Below, one piece after another: positions 9,935-21,240 of a DNA stretch of 64,000 nt. Positions within the stretch are counted from its first letter, which is position 1. Each line of letters starts with the position of its first letter. The notes beneath the pieces are model-generated. The model ran no database searches. It had not been told where the DNA came from and worked only from the letters and a program-made list of their open reading frames with translations. The DNA is from Sorex araneus (lineage: Eukaryota > Chordata > Mammalia > Eulipotyphla > Soricidae): contig NC_073304.1 in NCBI RefSeq assembly GCF_027595985.1, positions 47,409,137-47,473,136 of the forward strand, given 5' to 3'. The position numbers and the translations under genes were made by a program.

Positions 9935-10777
9935 AATCTGATTCTCCACTTTCCATCATTTTCCAAACTGGCATTCCAAGGAAAGTGGTGAACATGTGAG
10001 CTAGTATTTACTCTTAGAAGCTGGCATTCAACTCCCGAATCACCATAATAGGTAGTAAAGAGGATACAGACCTTTAGTTTATAGTTACGACTACTCTCCT
10101 TTTATCAGAATACTTACTCACACCAGAGAGATTTATTTTCACAGGTCACACAGTAGTACATTACACTGTGCAGCATGCAGTGTTTTGGTTATTGTAGCTT
10201 TCATTTGATAAGTAACATGAAGACGTTTATTTTTTAAAACACAAAAAGTCACTTTTGAGTTTGCCAAAGTCACGGGTTTTTGGGCTTGTGCCTCTGGGCT
10301 CTTCAACCACATGAATATGTTATAAACTTTCTAAGAGCGGAAAGATAGTTTAACTATCTCCAGGGGCTTTATTGAGTAAGCTGTTACTACTGTTAAATAT
10401 TTTGATTTATTCTGATACATGAGCATACTCTTAGGACTAAAATGATGTTAGTCACTTCATTCTAGCAAAAGCACCACTTGTTAAATAAATGCAGTGAATT
10501 ATATTTTCAAGGGTACAACTGTTCTCTGGGTTCTGACACCAGAATATAGCTACACGTTATCTCTCTTCGTCCAAAAGACCAGGTTCAAGTGATAAGCTCA
10601 AAACTCCCCAAACCTTGTGCACAAAACTAATCCTGGAACATACAGGCAAGAGAAATATCAAAGAACTATGTGCTTCCAGGTGCAAAGATTAGGGTCACTT
10701 ATGAGGGTGTCCTTAGTGAGTTTTTCTCCTTGAAAAATATTGATTCTTTTGCTATTATTGTTCTTGTTGGAGGGTTT
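9935..10777. other. Non-coding, nothing recognised
   Basis: No gene, RNA or repeat that I can name was seen. Confidence 0.45.
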
Positions 10778-10790
10778 AAATTTATGACCT

Positions 10791-11036
10791 GTCACAGTCA
10801 CTGTCATCCCTTTGCTCATCGATTTGTTCGAGCAGGCACCAGTAACATCTCTCATTGAGAGACTTATTGTTACTGTTTTTGGCATATCCAATACACATGG
10901 GTAGCTTGCCAGGCTCTGCTGCGAGGGCTCGATACTCTCAGTAGCTTGCCGGGCTCTCCAAGAGGGGTGAAGGAATCGAACTTGGGTCGGCCGCGTGAAA
11001 GGCCAACGCCCAACTACTGTGCTATCGCTCCAGCCC
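10791..11036 (-). repeat. R-type tRNA SINE with 13-bp TSD, 'tctctcaatgagaga' variant
   Basis: A complete copy on the minus strand. It is flanked by AAATTTATGACCT at 10778-10790 and 11037-11049. The tail has no poly(A); the element ends in a gatgacagtgactgtgac repeat, as expected if an RTE reverse transcriptase made it. Confidence 0.93.
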
Positions 11037-11049
11037 AAATTTATGACCT

Positions 11050-11718
11050 AATAATGAATGAAACTTTGCGAGTTTAGGATGCATTAATATACTACAATAT
11101 CCAAATCAAGGCAGAAATTGACATACCAGTGCCCAGTAAATTATTTATTTAGAATATTTATTGGTTGATTTAAAATTATTTTTTGGTTGATTCTAGTTTC
11201 AGACATTGGATAAGCTTTTGGGGTGAGATGAGGGAAGTACCCAGTTAAGTGTCACATCAGGAACAGTTGGGGACATCAGAAATGTTTTGCCTGAGAAGCT
11301 TTAGGAGCTGGTTTCAGAAACTTGAAACATCATTTGTGACGTGTGGTTTGAACTGACCGTGAGAATCTTCTTAACAGCTTTATCTTTATCTTATCTTTAT
11401 AGCAACAGGATGGAAGGGTTTGTTGTATGAATACTTGCACCACAGAATATGCTCTCTGAACAATGTCTCAGGCACTTTTCTGTCCAGGTCTCCTCTTAAA
11501 TGCCATCGAGAGGTCAGGAACCATGTTACATGTTGTGTTGTCTTTCTGTTCTTCTTGTACTTACTCTCACTTGTTTCCTGTGTGTCAATCTTCATTAAGC
11601 TCTCTGAAATTCATAATTGCCCCACATGCTTATCTTTATGACTTATAGTTAGGGAGAATTAACAGACTATTGCCCTGAGCAATATTAATACCACCAAGAA
11701 TAAACCAAGCATGTGTGA
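11050..11718. other. Non-coding, nothing recognised
   Basis: Short overlapping frames near 11386-11648 have no family resemblance. Confidence 0.4.
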
Positions 11719-11941
11719 AGAGGTCAGTGGAGCCACTGAATTTGACATGCAAGAGAACCTGAATCTCTAATCTTATTCATATTCATTATGTCCAGGTGTG
11801 TTATAAAATGCTCTGAATGTTTGTACTTGCTGAATCCTCAGAGTAATTGAGAAGGTGACAAAGTTATCCTATTTGTTTTTTAGGTGAGGAAATAGAGCCA
11901 GAGAGGTTCAATAATTTCCCTGGGAAAACTCCAGCAGTCTG
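11719..11941 (-). repeat. Left arm of a 223-bp inverted duplication, containing a MIR
   Basis: This arm is the reverse complement of 12558-12780 over the same 223 bases with scattered mismatches, by eye roughly nine in ten identical. The inner part is a MIR fragment ('gaggaaatagagccagagagg'). Two unrelated MIRs would be far less alike and would not share flanks, so this is a duplication. Confidence 0.85.
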
Positions 11942-12224
11942 TCCAACCTTTAATAACAATGGAGAGATCTAGAATTTACTGACAGGCGGAAGGCTGAATT
12001 TGTGCATCAAAGAGAGGGTCTAGTGGTAGCAGATAGAGGTCAAAGACAAAACCAGTGCAGGATGGGAGGTGAGTAAAAGAACTAAAGCTAAGTAGCAGAA
12101 AGGGTAACCTTGACAGAGGGTCTTCAAAGTCATAATTTTTCCAATCTTTTACCATTTCGTCAAAGTCTCATTTCTGCTGGTATGTTTATTGGTATTTTTA
12201 AATATGCATAAATGCTGAATTGCT

Positions 12225-12415
12225 TCCTAAACCCTTTAGGTCCCTAGTTCAAACTCTAGTCCCATATAACCAATCAGAGTGGCTCTGGTGACCTCTAGCA
12301 TCACTTGGCCTGGGGTGTATCCATTGCCGTTCCCAAGCATTTAACTATTTGGCCTGGTTGTCTAAGAATCTTGGGAGTGGCCCCCAGACACCCTGTTGGA
12401 TAGCCCCCTGCCCCC
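12225..12415 (+). repeat. Possible old SOR-like SINE
   Basis: A decayed B-box region ('ctagttcaaactctagtccc') and a later 'ggcctgggg' block fit weakly. It lies in the spacer between the inverted arms. Confidence 0.35.
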
Positions 12416-12557
12416 CCACAAGTGTTTCAGTCCACTTTTAGAGATATTCGTTATATGTGACTCTTTTTCATGTGGTTTAGGAATAGCTGGCAATCTGTAC
12501 TGCTGTGGAGGGAAACAGAAATAAATACATTTTGGTATGATTTATTATGATTTGTAT

Positions 12558-12780
12558 CAGACTGCTGGAGTTTTCCCAGGGAAATTATTGAACTTCTCTG
12601 GCTCTATTACCTCATCTAAAAAATGAATAAGATAACTTTGTCACCTTCTCAATTACTCTGAGGATTCAGTGAGTACAAGCATTTAGAGCATTTTTTGCCT
12701 ACCTGGACATGGTGAATATGAATAAGATCAGAGATTCAGGTTCTCTTGAATGTCAAATTCAGCGGCTCCACTGACCTCTC
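12558..12780 (+). repeat. Right arm of the 223-bp inverted duplication
   Basis: It is the reverse complement of 11719-11941. The spacer is about 616 bp, and the sequences outside both arms differ, which fixes the limits. The MIR part reads in its plus orientation here. Confidence 0.85.
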
Positions 12781-13084
12781 CCCAATCAATTGTCTCCAGA
12801 ATTGGAGAAATGCTGAACCTCCGGGGAGCAAGGCCAAGAACAAATAGCTTATCTGTGTGTGAAAAGACAGGAAGAGAGGATAGCTAGTGCACAGGTTCTA
12901 TTTTTGTATTATAATTTTTAAAAGTGAGAACAAAGATATCTAATCTACTCCCACTGCATAGTCTCCATTTTTCCCTCAAATGTACTCTTCACCTGTAATT
13001 TATGGACTTCATCCTGTGGGTTCCCTTTGGCTCTCTGGGTTAGTGTCAGGTTGTTTTTGTTTATTTGTTTCTTTGTCTTGGCTT

Positions 13085-13232
13085 TTTGTTTTTGGGTCAT
13101 ACCCCTGCTCAGGGATTACTTTGATTCTACTCTCAGGAATTCTTGGGGGACTGTATGCAATATCAGAGATCAAACACACGTCGGCTGAGCACAAATGCCC
13201 TGCTTGCTATGCTATTGCTCCAATCCTACTGT
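13085..13232 (-). repeat. Old SOR-like SINE
   Basis: On the minus strand: 'ttggagcaatagcatagcaa', then 'atcaaa' and 'gaattcctgagagtagaatc', with a 'gggtatgacccaaaaac' end. Confidence 0.7.
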
Positions 13233-13269
13233 CAGTTTTGACCAGTGGGAGGAATAGGTAGAAAGGAGG

Positions 13270-13375
13270 CAGTGGTTGGGGGACCATATGTGGTGCTGGG
13301 ATAGGACCTAGGTCAATGCCATGGAGGCCAAGAACCCTACCTCACGTACTTTCTCTCTGTCCTCTATAACTGTTT
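13270..13375 (-). repeat. SOR-like SINE fragment
   Basis: 'gggggaccatatgtggtgct' and a decayed head near 13370 in the minus orientation indicate a partial copy. Confidence 0.45.
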
Positions 13376-13636
13376 CAGTCTTAAGGCCACAGCCCTACTG
13401 TATGATAGCGCCTGAAGCTTTCACTAGTTTCTGATATCTGCTCCTTCTTGTCCTTTAGGAAAAGAGGAGTAATAGCTTCCAAGGGATACTTCAATATCTC
13501 TGTTGATTCCCTCTGTAACTACTCCTTTCATTCATCAGCCATCACTCTTTCCAGTAAGCCATTCTTCTGGAATTCTCACTCATTTGACTATTGCTAGATT
13601 TTTCAGACCAAATTCCTAGCCAGCATTTTATATTTC

Positions 13637-13895
13637 CCTGAGCACCACCAGGAGTGATCCTTGAGACAGAGACAGTAGTAAGTTATGCCTGGGCAAAATA
13701 GGAGGTGGGCTATAAACAAAAATCAAACACGTGAGTTTGGGAAGATAGTATAGGGGCATGGCCTTGTATGTGGGTAACCTCAGCTCAATGTCTGGCTCCC
13801 CATATGACTCCTGCCAGGAGTGACACCTGAGTGCAGAGACAGGAGTAAGCCCTGAACACTGCTGGATGTGGCCCAACTCCCCACCCCCAATCAAG
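13637..13895 (+). repeat. Two adjacent SOR-like SINE pieces
   Basis: 13637-13700 holds a 3' half ('gagcaccaccaggagtgatc'). 13735-13895 holds a longer copy with 'ccaggagtgacacctgagtg' and 'gatgtggccca'. Both are old. Confidence 0.6.
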
Positions 13896-14850
13896 CATGT
13901 AGCTCATAGAATTACAACACCCAAATAAAACTGGCCTTTATTATTACATATATTTTATAGAAAATTAAAACATTTAATTAAGAACATTTATATGTAATAA
14001 AGTAAATCACAAAAGGCTATCAGAAATAAAAGGCAACTTTCTGAAATAAAAGTTAATGCCTAAGTATGGCTTTGGACTCATGTATACATTAGATTATGAT
14101 TTTGTGAATTATGACCATTATATTCTATTTCCATAATGGAAATACATTTGTAGCTCAGGTGATAAAATGCATTATAAATTTTTCATAATAATGTTAAATG
14201 TTTGGTGTTTGGAAGTATAGTCATATACTTAGGGAGAAATTCCAGGGAAATTAGGTGAAGGCATAAGATGTTATCAAATATTCAAGTTTTATCAGTACCT
14301 GCAAGAATGGGCATGGATATCTATGATTATAAATTACTCATTTGCTCAGGAGACTGTATATAAAAGGCAGCAGTGGAGTTGAGAAATTCAGAAAACCATT
14401 TATTTTGGCTGTGTGAAATAAATAAGACTCTGGTTAAGGACAAGCTAATTATTTTTCTGGCTTTCAAAGAAATCAATTTCTAAACTTGAATATGTTGATT
14501 TTTCTCGGTTAAAATCAAAGCTGATATTGCACAAGCATTAGGGCAATCATTTTCCAAAGTACAAAGATGTACCTGTGAGTAGGCAGGGAGGGACACCAAA
14601 CGTTTAAATAAACTACACTGAGAACATAGTAGTGTGGATCAACATAGAAATGTGGATTAGATTTACTCTCCCCACTGCTCAGGGCTCGCCCCCTCTGCAG
14701 CATGGCAGTTGGAGAGAGAGTAAGGGTGTCAGTGCTTTCTGGAGCTTTCTTTGATCTAATTCTAGGTCTTTATGGGTCCAAGATACATTGGGATCGAAGT
14801 CTTTCGGAAGTTTTCAATAGCTTCTACTCCATTTCAAGTCCCTATCAGGT

Positions 14851-14851
<1 letters not shown>
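13896..14851. other. AT-rich non-coding stretch, nothing recognised
   Basis: No supported gene or repeat was found. Frames at 14515-14703 and 14702-15100 run into a microsatellite and a SINE. Confidence 0.4.

Positions 14852-14898
<47 letters not shown>
14852..14898. repeat. (GT)n microsatellite
   Basis: About 23 uninterrupted GT units lie directly against the 3' side of a minus-oriented SINE. Confidence 0.95.
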
Positions 14899-14899
<1 letters not shown>

Positions 14900-15057
14900 T
14901 TGGGGGCCACACTCAACAGTGCTCAGGATTTACTCTCAGCAGCACTCTGGGATCACCTGTGGTGGGCTTGTGGACCACATGCGATGCTGGGGATCAAACC
15001 TGACTTGGCTTTGTGCAAGGCAAGTGCCCTGCCAGCTGTACTACCTCTTCCACATCC
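14899..15057 (-). repeat. SOR-like SINE
   Basis: The minus-strand order is head, 'ggtttgatccccagcatc' and 'gagtaaatcctgagcactg'. The (GT)n tract replaces the A-rich tail. Confidence 0.8.
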
Positions 15058-15603
15058 CTATCAGACTTTTGGACATTCAAGACCAAAATGTAGTACCTAA
15101 ATTTCCAGGTTCTCTCCTGGAAAATCTCTAATGACATGCAACTATAATGAATCACCCAGGAAACAGTTAAGCTCAGAAGAATGGTTTGGCTTCAGACCAT
15201 TTCTTAAACCCTTTGCAGGGCTGAATTCTGAAGTTTTCCTTTAATTTTTCATGGCATTGAATGGCTAGGCTCAAGCATAAAATGCAGTTCTTTAATCACA
15301 ATTTAACTCTCTATAATGCCAGACTAAATCCTGTATTTCTTACTTACATTTAACTTGAAAATGAGTCACTAAACTTAAGTATGCCTGGTTGATGGGATTT
15401 TCAGAAGTGCTTTCATATCTAATCTAAGTGAATTTTTCTAAGGATTCTTCTGATTGCTATTGATAATTGGAAGTTGACAATTACGTTGGATTTTAATTTT
15501 CAAGTCTTTCTTTATACTGCTGTAAATGAAATAATAGAATTTTGTAATTTAAGTACAAGAAATATGACTACATGAAGAAGTAATACATTAGAAATCTAGT
15601 TTT
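15058..15603. other. Non-coding, nothing recognised
   Basis: No feature could be supported here. Confidence 0.4.
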
Positions 15604-15752
15604 TGTTCGGTATACCCTTGCAGGGCTTGGGGCTTATTCCTGGCTCTGCACTCAGGGATCATTCCTGGAAGGGCTTGGGGGACCATATGTACTGCCAGGG
15701 ATGGAACCCAGATGGGCAGTGCCCTACCCACTGTACTGTCTCTTTAGCCTCC
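15604..15752 (-). repeat. SOR-like SINE
   Basis: 'ggaatgatccctgagtgcag' and 'ccaggaataagcccc' appear on the minus strand in the SOR order. The head is decayed. Confidence 0.75.
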
Positions 15753-16612
15753 AATTCTTTCTTTATTTTTTTTAAGTTATCAGGTATTATTTCAGAATTT
15801 GGGAGGTTAGTAAAGTAAGATGAAGGGTTATAGTTAACATTTTCATTTGGGAAAAACAGTCATCTGGAAATCAGTCTTTCAGCTTCCAAGTAACTTCATA
15901 ATTTTATGTTTAGGAATTACCCATGGGTCTAATTACTTCAATTTAGAACTTTAAAAAACATGATGGACAAAGAATATTTATTTACAAGTTTGATTTGAAC
16001 ACGTTAAATTTTGCCTGTCTTGTTTAAATTAGTAGAAAAACAAACCATTTATTTATTCTTTGTAAAATAACAGCTGATATGACATAGATTGCTGTGTCAA
16101 CATATACTGTTTCCATTGGTTTGGCATTACTCTAAGTGATCATCTAATTTGATAGCTATTTGTAGGAAATGCTTTTGCATAAGCAACTTACTGAGAACGT
16201 GGGGCAGCAAAACCCTATTCCTGTGAGGTTTCTTTTTAAAATAACAAGTAGCTTATAATAACACTCACTGCAGAAAAAAAGATGGTTCTACTTATAGCAT
16301 GGAGATCATATTATAAGGGTAAAAAGTAAAGAGAAAAAAATCGTCTATTACCAAGTTGCATAGTTTTTTTAAATTTAAATTTAAATTTTTAATTTTAATT
16401 TATAATTCAACCATACTTTTAAGTATGGTGTTTTATCTTCCAAATAAAATACTTTTTAAAAAACTTTTAACTCATTAAAAGGTTTTATACTGAGACCAGA
16501 ATTTGATATCTAGTACTCCCAAAGTGGTGGGGGGAAGGTATATCTTTACATTGTAAAATGTCATTGAGAATTTCACCAAATACTATTCCATTCTTAAATT
16601 TTTGGTTTATAA
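15753..16612. other. AT-rich non-coding stretch
   Basis: No gene was seen. It would lie beyond the PTGER2 transcript end if the signal at 16613-16618 is used, and inside the 3' UTR if a later signal near 15976 is used. Confidence 0.4.
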
Positions 16613-16618
16613 TTTATT
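16613..16618 (-). other. Candidate PTGER2 poly(A) signal
   Basis: A minus-strand AATAAA lies 1,037 bases past the PTGER2 stop codon, close to the human 3' UTR length as I recall it. No strong GU-rich element follows, and other AATAAA copies occur farther on, so usage is a guess. Confidence 0.4.
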
Positions 16619-17654
16619 TTTGCAGCATTTTAGATGAGTTAACACAGAAACTACATTATGATTTTTAACAGTGAAAAATTCATTGGGCTATTTTGATAAC
16701 ACGTTTATGGCATGCTAAATATTTAGATTTAGAAATGCATTAAAATATGACTCACTGTAACATGATTTCCTATATGAGTCAAATCACAGATCAAAATATA
16801 GTCAGAGGAATTTTGCTGCAACAGTTTACTTCCTAAGTATATGTTAGTCATGCCCTCGGCATCAGCATTAAAGGATTTCCAGTGTATCTGAAGAAGTAGC
16901 CAGAATTTTCAGTTTTTTAATACTAACACTTGACTTAGACATAGCTACATATATTCTCCCCTGGGGAAAAAAAAGAGAATTATCAAAATTAACTTTCTGA
17001 ATAACATTTGTTTTTTCTTATTGAGAGGAAAGTTTCTAAAATCTTCTTGACTATTATATACACAACAGATATTATAAAATAAATAACCTGACACTTTGAC
17101 ATGTTGTTTCTGGAGGACTAAGGGAAAGCTGAACGCACGCTGTGAAGAATAATACTGTGGTGATGAGGGGGACTTCTACATATAGAAACATTATAATACA
17201 CAGTGCCTCCTTGGATTTCCAACCTCATTGTTTTTAGAAAGGATTTGTTAACACTCATAAGAAAGACATCAAACTTGTTGTGTCCACATAGAGACTTCCT
17301 AGAGAAAATACATGAAATTTTGTCTAGTCTGACTGTACTCTGTTTATAATAGTAACAGATGAAAATGAAAAACATAGTAACTAGGACTTTTAAACAAACT
17401 ACAAAACCACATGCTTTCTCATTCAACAGGAAATCTTAAATCAAAGGCAACTGGATCTAAGGCCAGGTAACTTGCCAATCCTTTGGGCACCTTCCAAGTG
17501 CCTTATCAGCTCATCTATAGCTCAAACCATGGCTGAAATGTTGGTGACTCTGATTCATTAGGGTAGCTTCATTTTGTTTATAAGTTTTTTTCATTTCTCC
17601 AAGAAGTCATTTCAAAAATATCTTCCAGATGCAGGCTAACTAAGCACTTCTTAA
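16619..17654 (-). other. PTGER2: Probable PTGER2 3' UTR
   Basis: It follows the PTGER2 stop and is free of young SINEs and L1 tails, unlike its surroundings, which fits selection against insertions in an exon. The frame at 17118-17426 has no family resemblance. The limits depend on which poly(A) signal is used. Confidence 0.5.
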
Positions 17655-17897
17655 CTACTGTACACAGAGGTCAGTCAATTTACTGGCATTTGACTGTGTT
17701 GAAGAGGAAGTTTCTGTTGCATCTTGTGTTCTTAACGAAACCCGACAACAGAGGACTGACCGTATTAGTCTCAGCACAGGAGGTCTAAGGATTGCAAAGA
17801 CCCAAGGGTCAATTATTGAGTTGAGTGATAAAAATCGAAGACTGAGAAGATCCCACTGTTTATCGCTGTGCTTGAATGTATCCATAAATACAAATAC
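17655..17897 (-). CDS. PTGER2: PTGER2 exon 2: TM7 and C-terminal tail of EP2 receptor
   Basis: This exon encodes the last 80 residues (272-351) of the prostaglandin E2 receptor EP2. It opens in phase 0 after a canonical cttacag acceptor. The start is extracellular loop 3 ('VFVFMDTFKHSDKQWDLL'). TM7 follows (about 289-312) with 'RFLSLNSIIDPWVFAILRPP'. Arg292 is the TM7 arginine that pairs with the prostanoid carboxylate in this family, and D301-P302-xx-F305 is the DPxxF form of the NPxxY motif. The cytoplasmic tail has the Cys-Cys pair of 'VLCCRVSLRTQDAT', possible palmitoylation sites, and many Ser/Thr residues. The tail ends 'LTDLCVQ'. The human protein as I recall it stops after the matching Asp-Leu, so this copy seems to have lost that stop and gained three residues. 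The exon joins 30084-30896 across a 12.2 kb intron. Confidence 0.96.
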   Translation of the reverse strand, partial: VFVFMDTFKHSDKQWDLLSLRFLSLNSIIDPWVFAILRPPVLRLIRSVLCCRVSLRTQDATETSSSTQSNASKLTDLCVQ

Positions 17898-18173
17898 CTG
17901 TAAGAAGCAAAAGGGGGAATAATGTAAGTTTAATTTTGCAGCAGAGGACAAGGTTAGATTTATGTGCAATTGAAAATCAAAGATTAAAATATGTTTGAAT
18001 TGAGTAATGCTGATGAAAGTCCGGGAGCAAAATCTCACTCTTGTATGTAAATCACAGCATAATGGAGGAAAGGCAGGTTTTTGATTATGATTATCACAAA
18101 CTACTAAGAACAATATCCTGGTCTTATTATTGGAAATGAAAGGAAATAAATAAATTAGCCTTGGCACCTAGAA

Positions 18174-18229
18174 CAGAATTTTCTATAGAATTTTCTACAG
18201 AATTTTCAGAATTTTCTACAGAATTTTCT
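18174..18229. repeat. Short tandem repeat, about 12-bp unit
   Basis: About four and a half copies of 'agaattttctac', one shortened to 9 bp, lie about 280 bp inside the intron from exon 2. Confidence 0.85.
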
Positions 18230-18361
18230 CTTTAACAATATCAGTGCAATGAGATGGCACTGTGGGGTCCCATTTATCAATAACCTTACATATGTCATTT
18301 GAATGGTACCTGATACTAAATCCACTTTATTCCTATGCCTTCTTAAAAAATACTTGAGACA

Positions 18362-18545
18362 GGGGTTGGAGCTATTGCACAGAGAGTAGGGCATTTGCCT
18401 TGCACTCGACTGACCTGGGTTCAATTCCCAGCATCCCATATGGTATCCCGAGCACTGCCAGGAGTGATTCCTGAGTGCAAAAGCCAGGAGTAACCCCTGT
18501 GCATCGCCGGGTGTGACCCAAAAAGCAAAAAAAATAAAATAAAAA
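18362..18545 (+). repeat. A-type SOR SINE with A-rich tail
   Basis: Head, B box 'gggttcaattccc', 'ccaggagtaacccctgtgca' and an aaaaaaataaaataaaaa tail are all present. A TGAGACA repeat on both sides may be the target duplication. It is antisense to PTGER2. Confidence 0.9.
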
Positions 18546-18655
18546 CCTGAGACAAGTATTCCTTTTTGGCAGATGAGAAAGTAAATTTCAAAATTAATAC
18601 CCTAACTATTTACTTCCAAACACATAATCTGGTTTAATTGTCACAATTCAGAGGG

Positions 18656-18908
18656 TATCACTGTATCACTGTCATCCTGTTACAGTTCATCGATTTACTC
18701 AAGTGGGCACCAGTAAAGTCCCAGCCATCAGACTTTAGCAGCCTCTCCTTACTCGTTCTTTCCAATGATTGGAGGCTCTTTTCCGATTCAGGGGAATGAG
18801 ACCTATTATTGTTACTGCATTTGGCATATCGAATACACCAGGGGGATCTTGCCAGACTCTTCTGTGTGGGCGGGATTCTCTCGGTAGCTTGCTGAGCTCT
18901 CCAAGAGG
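18656..18908 (-). repeat. R-type element with C-type body, headless
   Basis: On the minus strand it starts at 'ctctcggagagctcagcaag' without a tRNA head. It contains an extra stretch (about 18722-18805, 'tcattcccctgaatcgg', 'gagcctccaat') seen in C-type elements, and ends in the RTE-like block plus a cagtgatacagtgatac tail. It links the two architectures. Confidence 0.8.
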
Positions 18909-18986
18909 CATTTAGAAGGTATACCATATATTGTATGTATACCATATATTGTATACCACATATGGTAATATATGGTATTCAGAGTC

Positions 18987-19234
18987 TGGACTGGGGCGAC
19001 AACACAGCAGTAGGGTGTTTGCCTTGCAAGTGGCTGACCCAGATTCAATTCCTCCTTCCCTCTCGGAGAGCCCAGCAAGCTACCAAGAGTACTCCGCCCA
19101 CACGACAGAGCCTGGCAAGCTACCTGTGGTGTATTTGATATGCCAAAAACTGTAACAACAAGTCTCACAATGGAGATGTTACTGGTGCCCGCTCGATCAA
19201 ATTTATGAACAACAGGACAACAGTACTACAGTGC
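18987..19234 (+). repeat. R-type tRNA SINE with about 14-bp TSD
   Basis: A full copy with a slightly altered head. It is flanked by TATGGTATTCAGAG (18971-18984) and TATGGTATCCAGAG (19235-19248), one mismatch apart. It faces the minus element at 18656-18908. The 78 bp between them hold a tandemly repeated gtataccatatattgtat. Confidence 0.9.
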
Positions 19235-19392
19235 TATGGTATCCAGAGGGTATACCATAGTACTATTAGTGAAAATATGGATTATGGCCATTGGACTGCC
19301 TAGATTTGGTCGTAATCGTGGCTCTGGATATAATTTAGGGACCTAATAAAGTAAGTTAAGTTTCAGTTTCTACATTTTCAAAATAGGTGATA

Positions 19393-19548
19393 AGGGTGGA
19401 AAGATAGTACAGAAGATACTGCCCTTAGTTTGCATTCAAGTGACCCTGGTTCAATTTCTGGCATTGCATGGTCCCCTGAATACTTCCAGGAGTGACTGCA
19501 AAGCACAAAGCATGTAAGCCTTGAGCAGAGTCAGGTGTGGAGTAACAC
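19393..19548 (+). repeat. Old SOR-like SINE
   Basis: 'gtggaaagatagtacag', 'gaccctggttcaatttctgg' and 'cttccaggagtgactgcaaa' follow the SOR order. Confidence 0.75.
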
Positions 19549-19689
19549 TTATGGTCCCAATTGGTGATGGTGATAATAAGACCTGTCTACTTGAAAAGGT
19601 TGATGGGAAGACAAAGTTTTGTAGCTTAGAAGAACAGTGATCTCTGGGTAAGTGCCTCCACTGTGTTTGCTGCTGTCTTTTCCATTTCC

Positions 19690-19790
19690 TCAATGAGCAC
19701 ATCATCAAGGTGTAGGGAAGTTAAATAACTTTCCCAGGTTCCAGAAGTGGGTAAGTAACTGAGTCTGGACACAAATTTTACCTCCCTTGA
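19690..19790 (-). repeat. MIR fragment
   Basis: 'gaagttaaataactttccca' and 'ggtaagtaactgagtctgga' match the MIR core in reverse orientation. Confidence 0.55.
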
Positions 19791-21107
19791 TACTCATGCA
19801 GTGTCGAGGACATTTGCTCAGTACAGGGCACTTATATTAGACAAAAATACTTAGAATAATGTCCTAAACACTGAAATCTTATGCATCTTCACATTCTGAT
19901 CTATGTTTTTAAGTGCTATGCCTATTTCAGATGATTTCTTAGATTTTAGGAATTTAGATATTTTGATGAGAGATTTTAGAGAGCAATGTTTTGGTGAGAT
20001 TGTAAGAAATGGCACCATAAATTCATGCTCGTGCTCGATTAAGATTAAACTACTTCCATTGAGCTTAAAGAAAATAGGAAAACAATGTAAATCAAACTCG
20101 GTAGCTTGAAGTCAGTTCTTTATAATACTCCAAGGACTTTTTTTTTCTTTTTTTTTAAAACCACTGGTGGCCTGTGAGGGAGAGCTATTACTTCTCTCTG
20201 CCTTCCTTCCCTAGAAGAAGGAATGGCTTATTTTCCTTCTCTGGGTACTTAGTTTGCAGGCATCTGGCAACTGGAAACACAAAGAAAACTGAAAGAGGGA
20301 GAAGAGTCATCTTCAGTTGCTTATGTTAAGACAACAGCAGGAAGGTTTGGCAACTCGCAATGTTTATGCCAGAGAATCTTGGCATAGGGAATGGAGAAGA
20401 TACTTAGCAGTTAAGGACAAAGAATTGCTGGTGTATTTCCTCAATTGTAGAGAAGGAGAAAGTTGGGGTGGAGTGGGGAATGCAACGAAGTAAAATTTTT
20501 CTTGACATTTTCACTTGGGATGAGGAATCCACAGTAATTTCAGACTTTGGAAAGTCAGGATAACAGTGGACATAAATCTGATAATTATAAATATAATAGT
20601 TTCCGCCTCCCCCCCCCAGCATTCTAATGTAGAAAATTTTATATTTTCTGTAACTGAGTTTATTATCTACTTTAACCAAAGAATATAATAGCCCCAGACT
20701 GGCTAGATAACATGAGCAGTGCAACAAGGTCTCATTATTGTAACTGTGGTCTTCACACATGATGAGTCAGGTTTCCAGGGTAGAATAATCCACTCCATAC
20801 TTCCCAGTCCCCTAAGAGTGTGAGAGAGCAAGCAGAAGTGAAAACTGGTTTGAGAGGATGAAGTAATCCTGTACGAAGTTTCCTTTCCTTTTCATTGACT
20901 TGGCTAAATGATCTTTAGAAATATCTCTTAGGACGTGGCCAACATTTTGTAAAAGATTTTTTTTCAACACTTGGGAAAAAAAACATATTTCAGTGACCCA
21001 TGAAATCCTCATAAGTTTTATCTTCTACTTCCCATTTACTTTTTCTGATTTTTGTCTTTTGCTTAGAACTCACCACTATTGATATTGCGGCTCAGACTTT
21101 TACTGTA

Positions 21108-21240
21108 GAAATCATTGCTAACATAAAATTTACCCTTTTAATGATTTCTCAATGTATAATTCAGTGGAATTAAGAACATTCTCATTGTTGTGCACCTGTG
21201 TTTTCATTATTTTTGTTTTCTGTAGATTGTGATGTTCTGA
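21108..21240 (-). mobile_element. Ancient L1M 3' UTR fragment
   Basis: 'aacataaaatttaccctttt', then 'tataattcagtggaattaag' and 'cattgttgtgcacctg', is the well-known antisense of old eutherian L1 3' ends. Confidence 0.7.

Noticed and set aside
9474-9995. A 173-codon minus frame
   Set aside because: It runs through the poly(T) and two adjacent SINEs on the opposite strand and has no conserved domain.
14702-15131. Two overlapping frames of about 120-130 codons
   Set aside because: They read through a (GT)n microsatellite and an antisense SINE.
17118-17426. A 102-codon minus frame near PTGER2
   Set aside because: It lies in the probable PTGER2 3' UTR, in AT-rich sequence, and resembles no protein.
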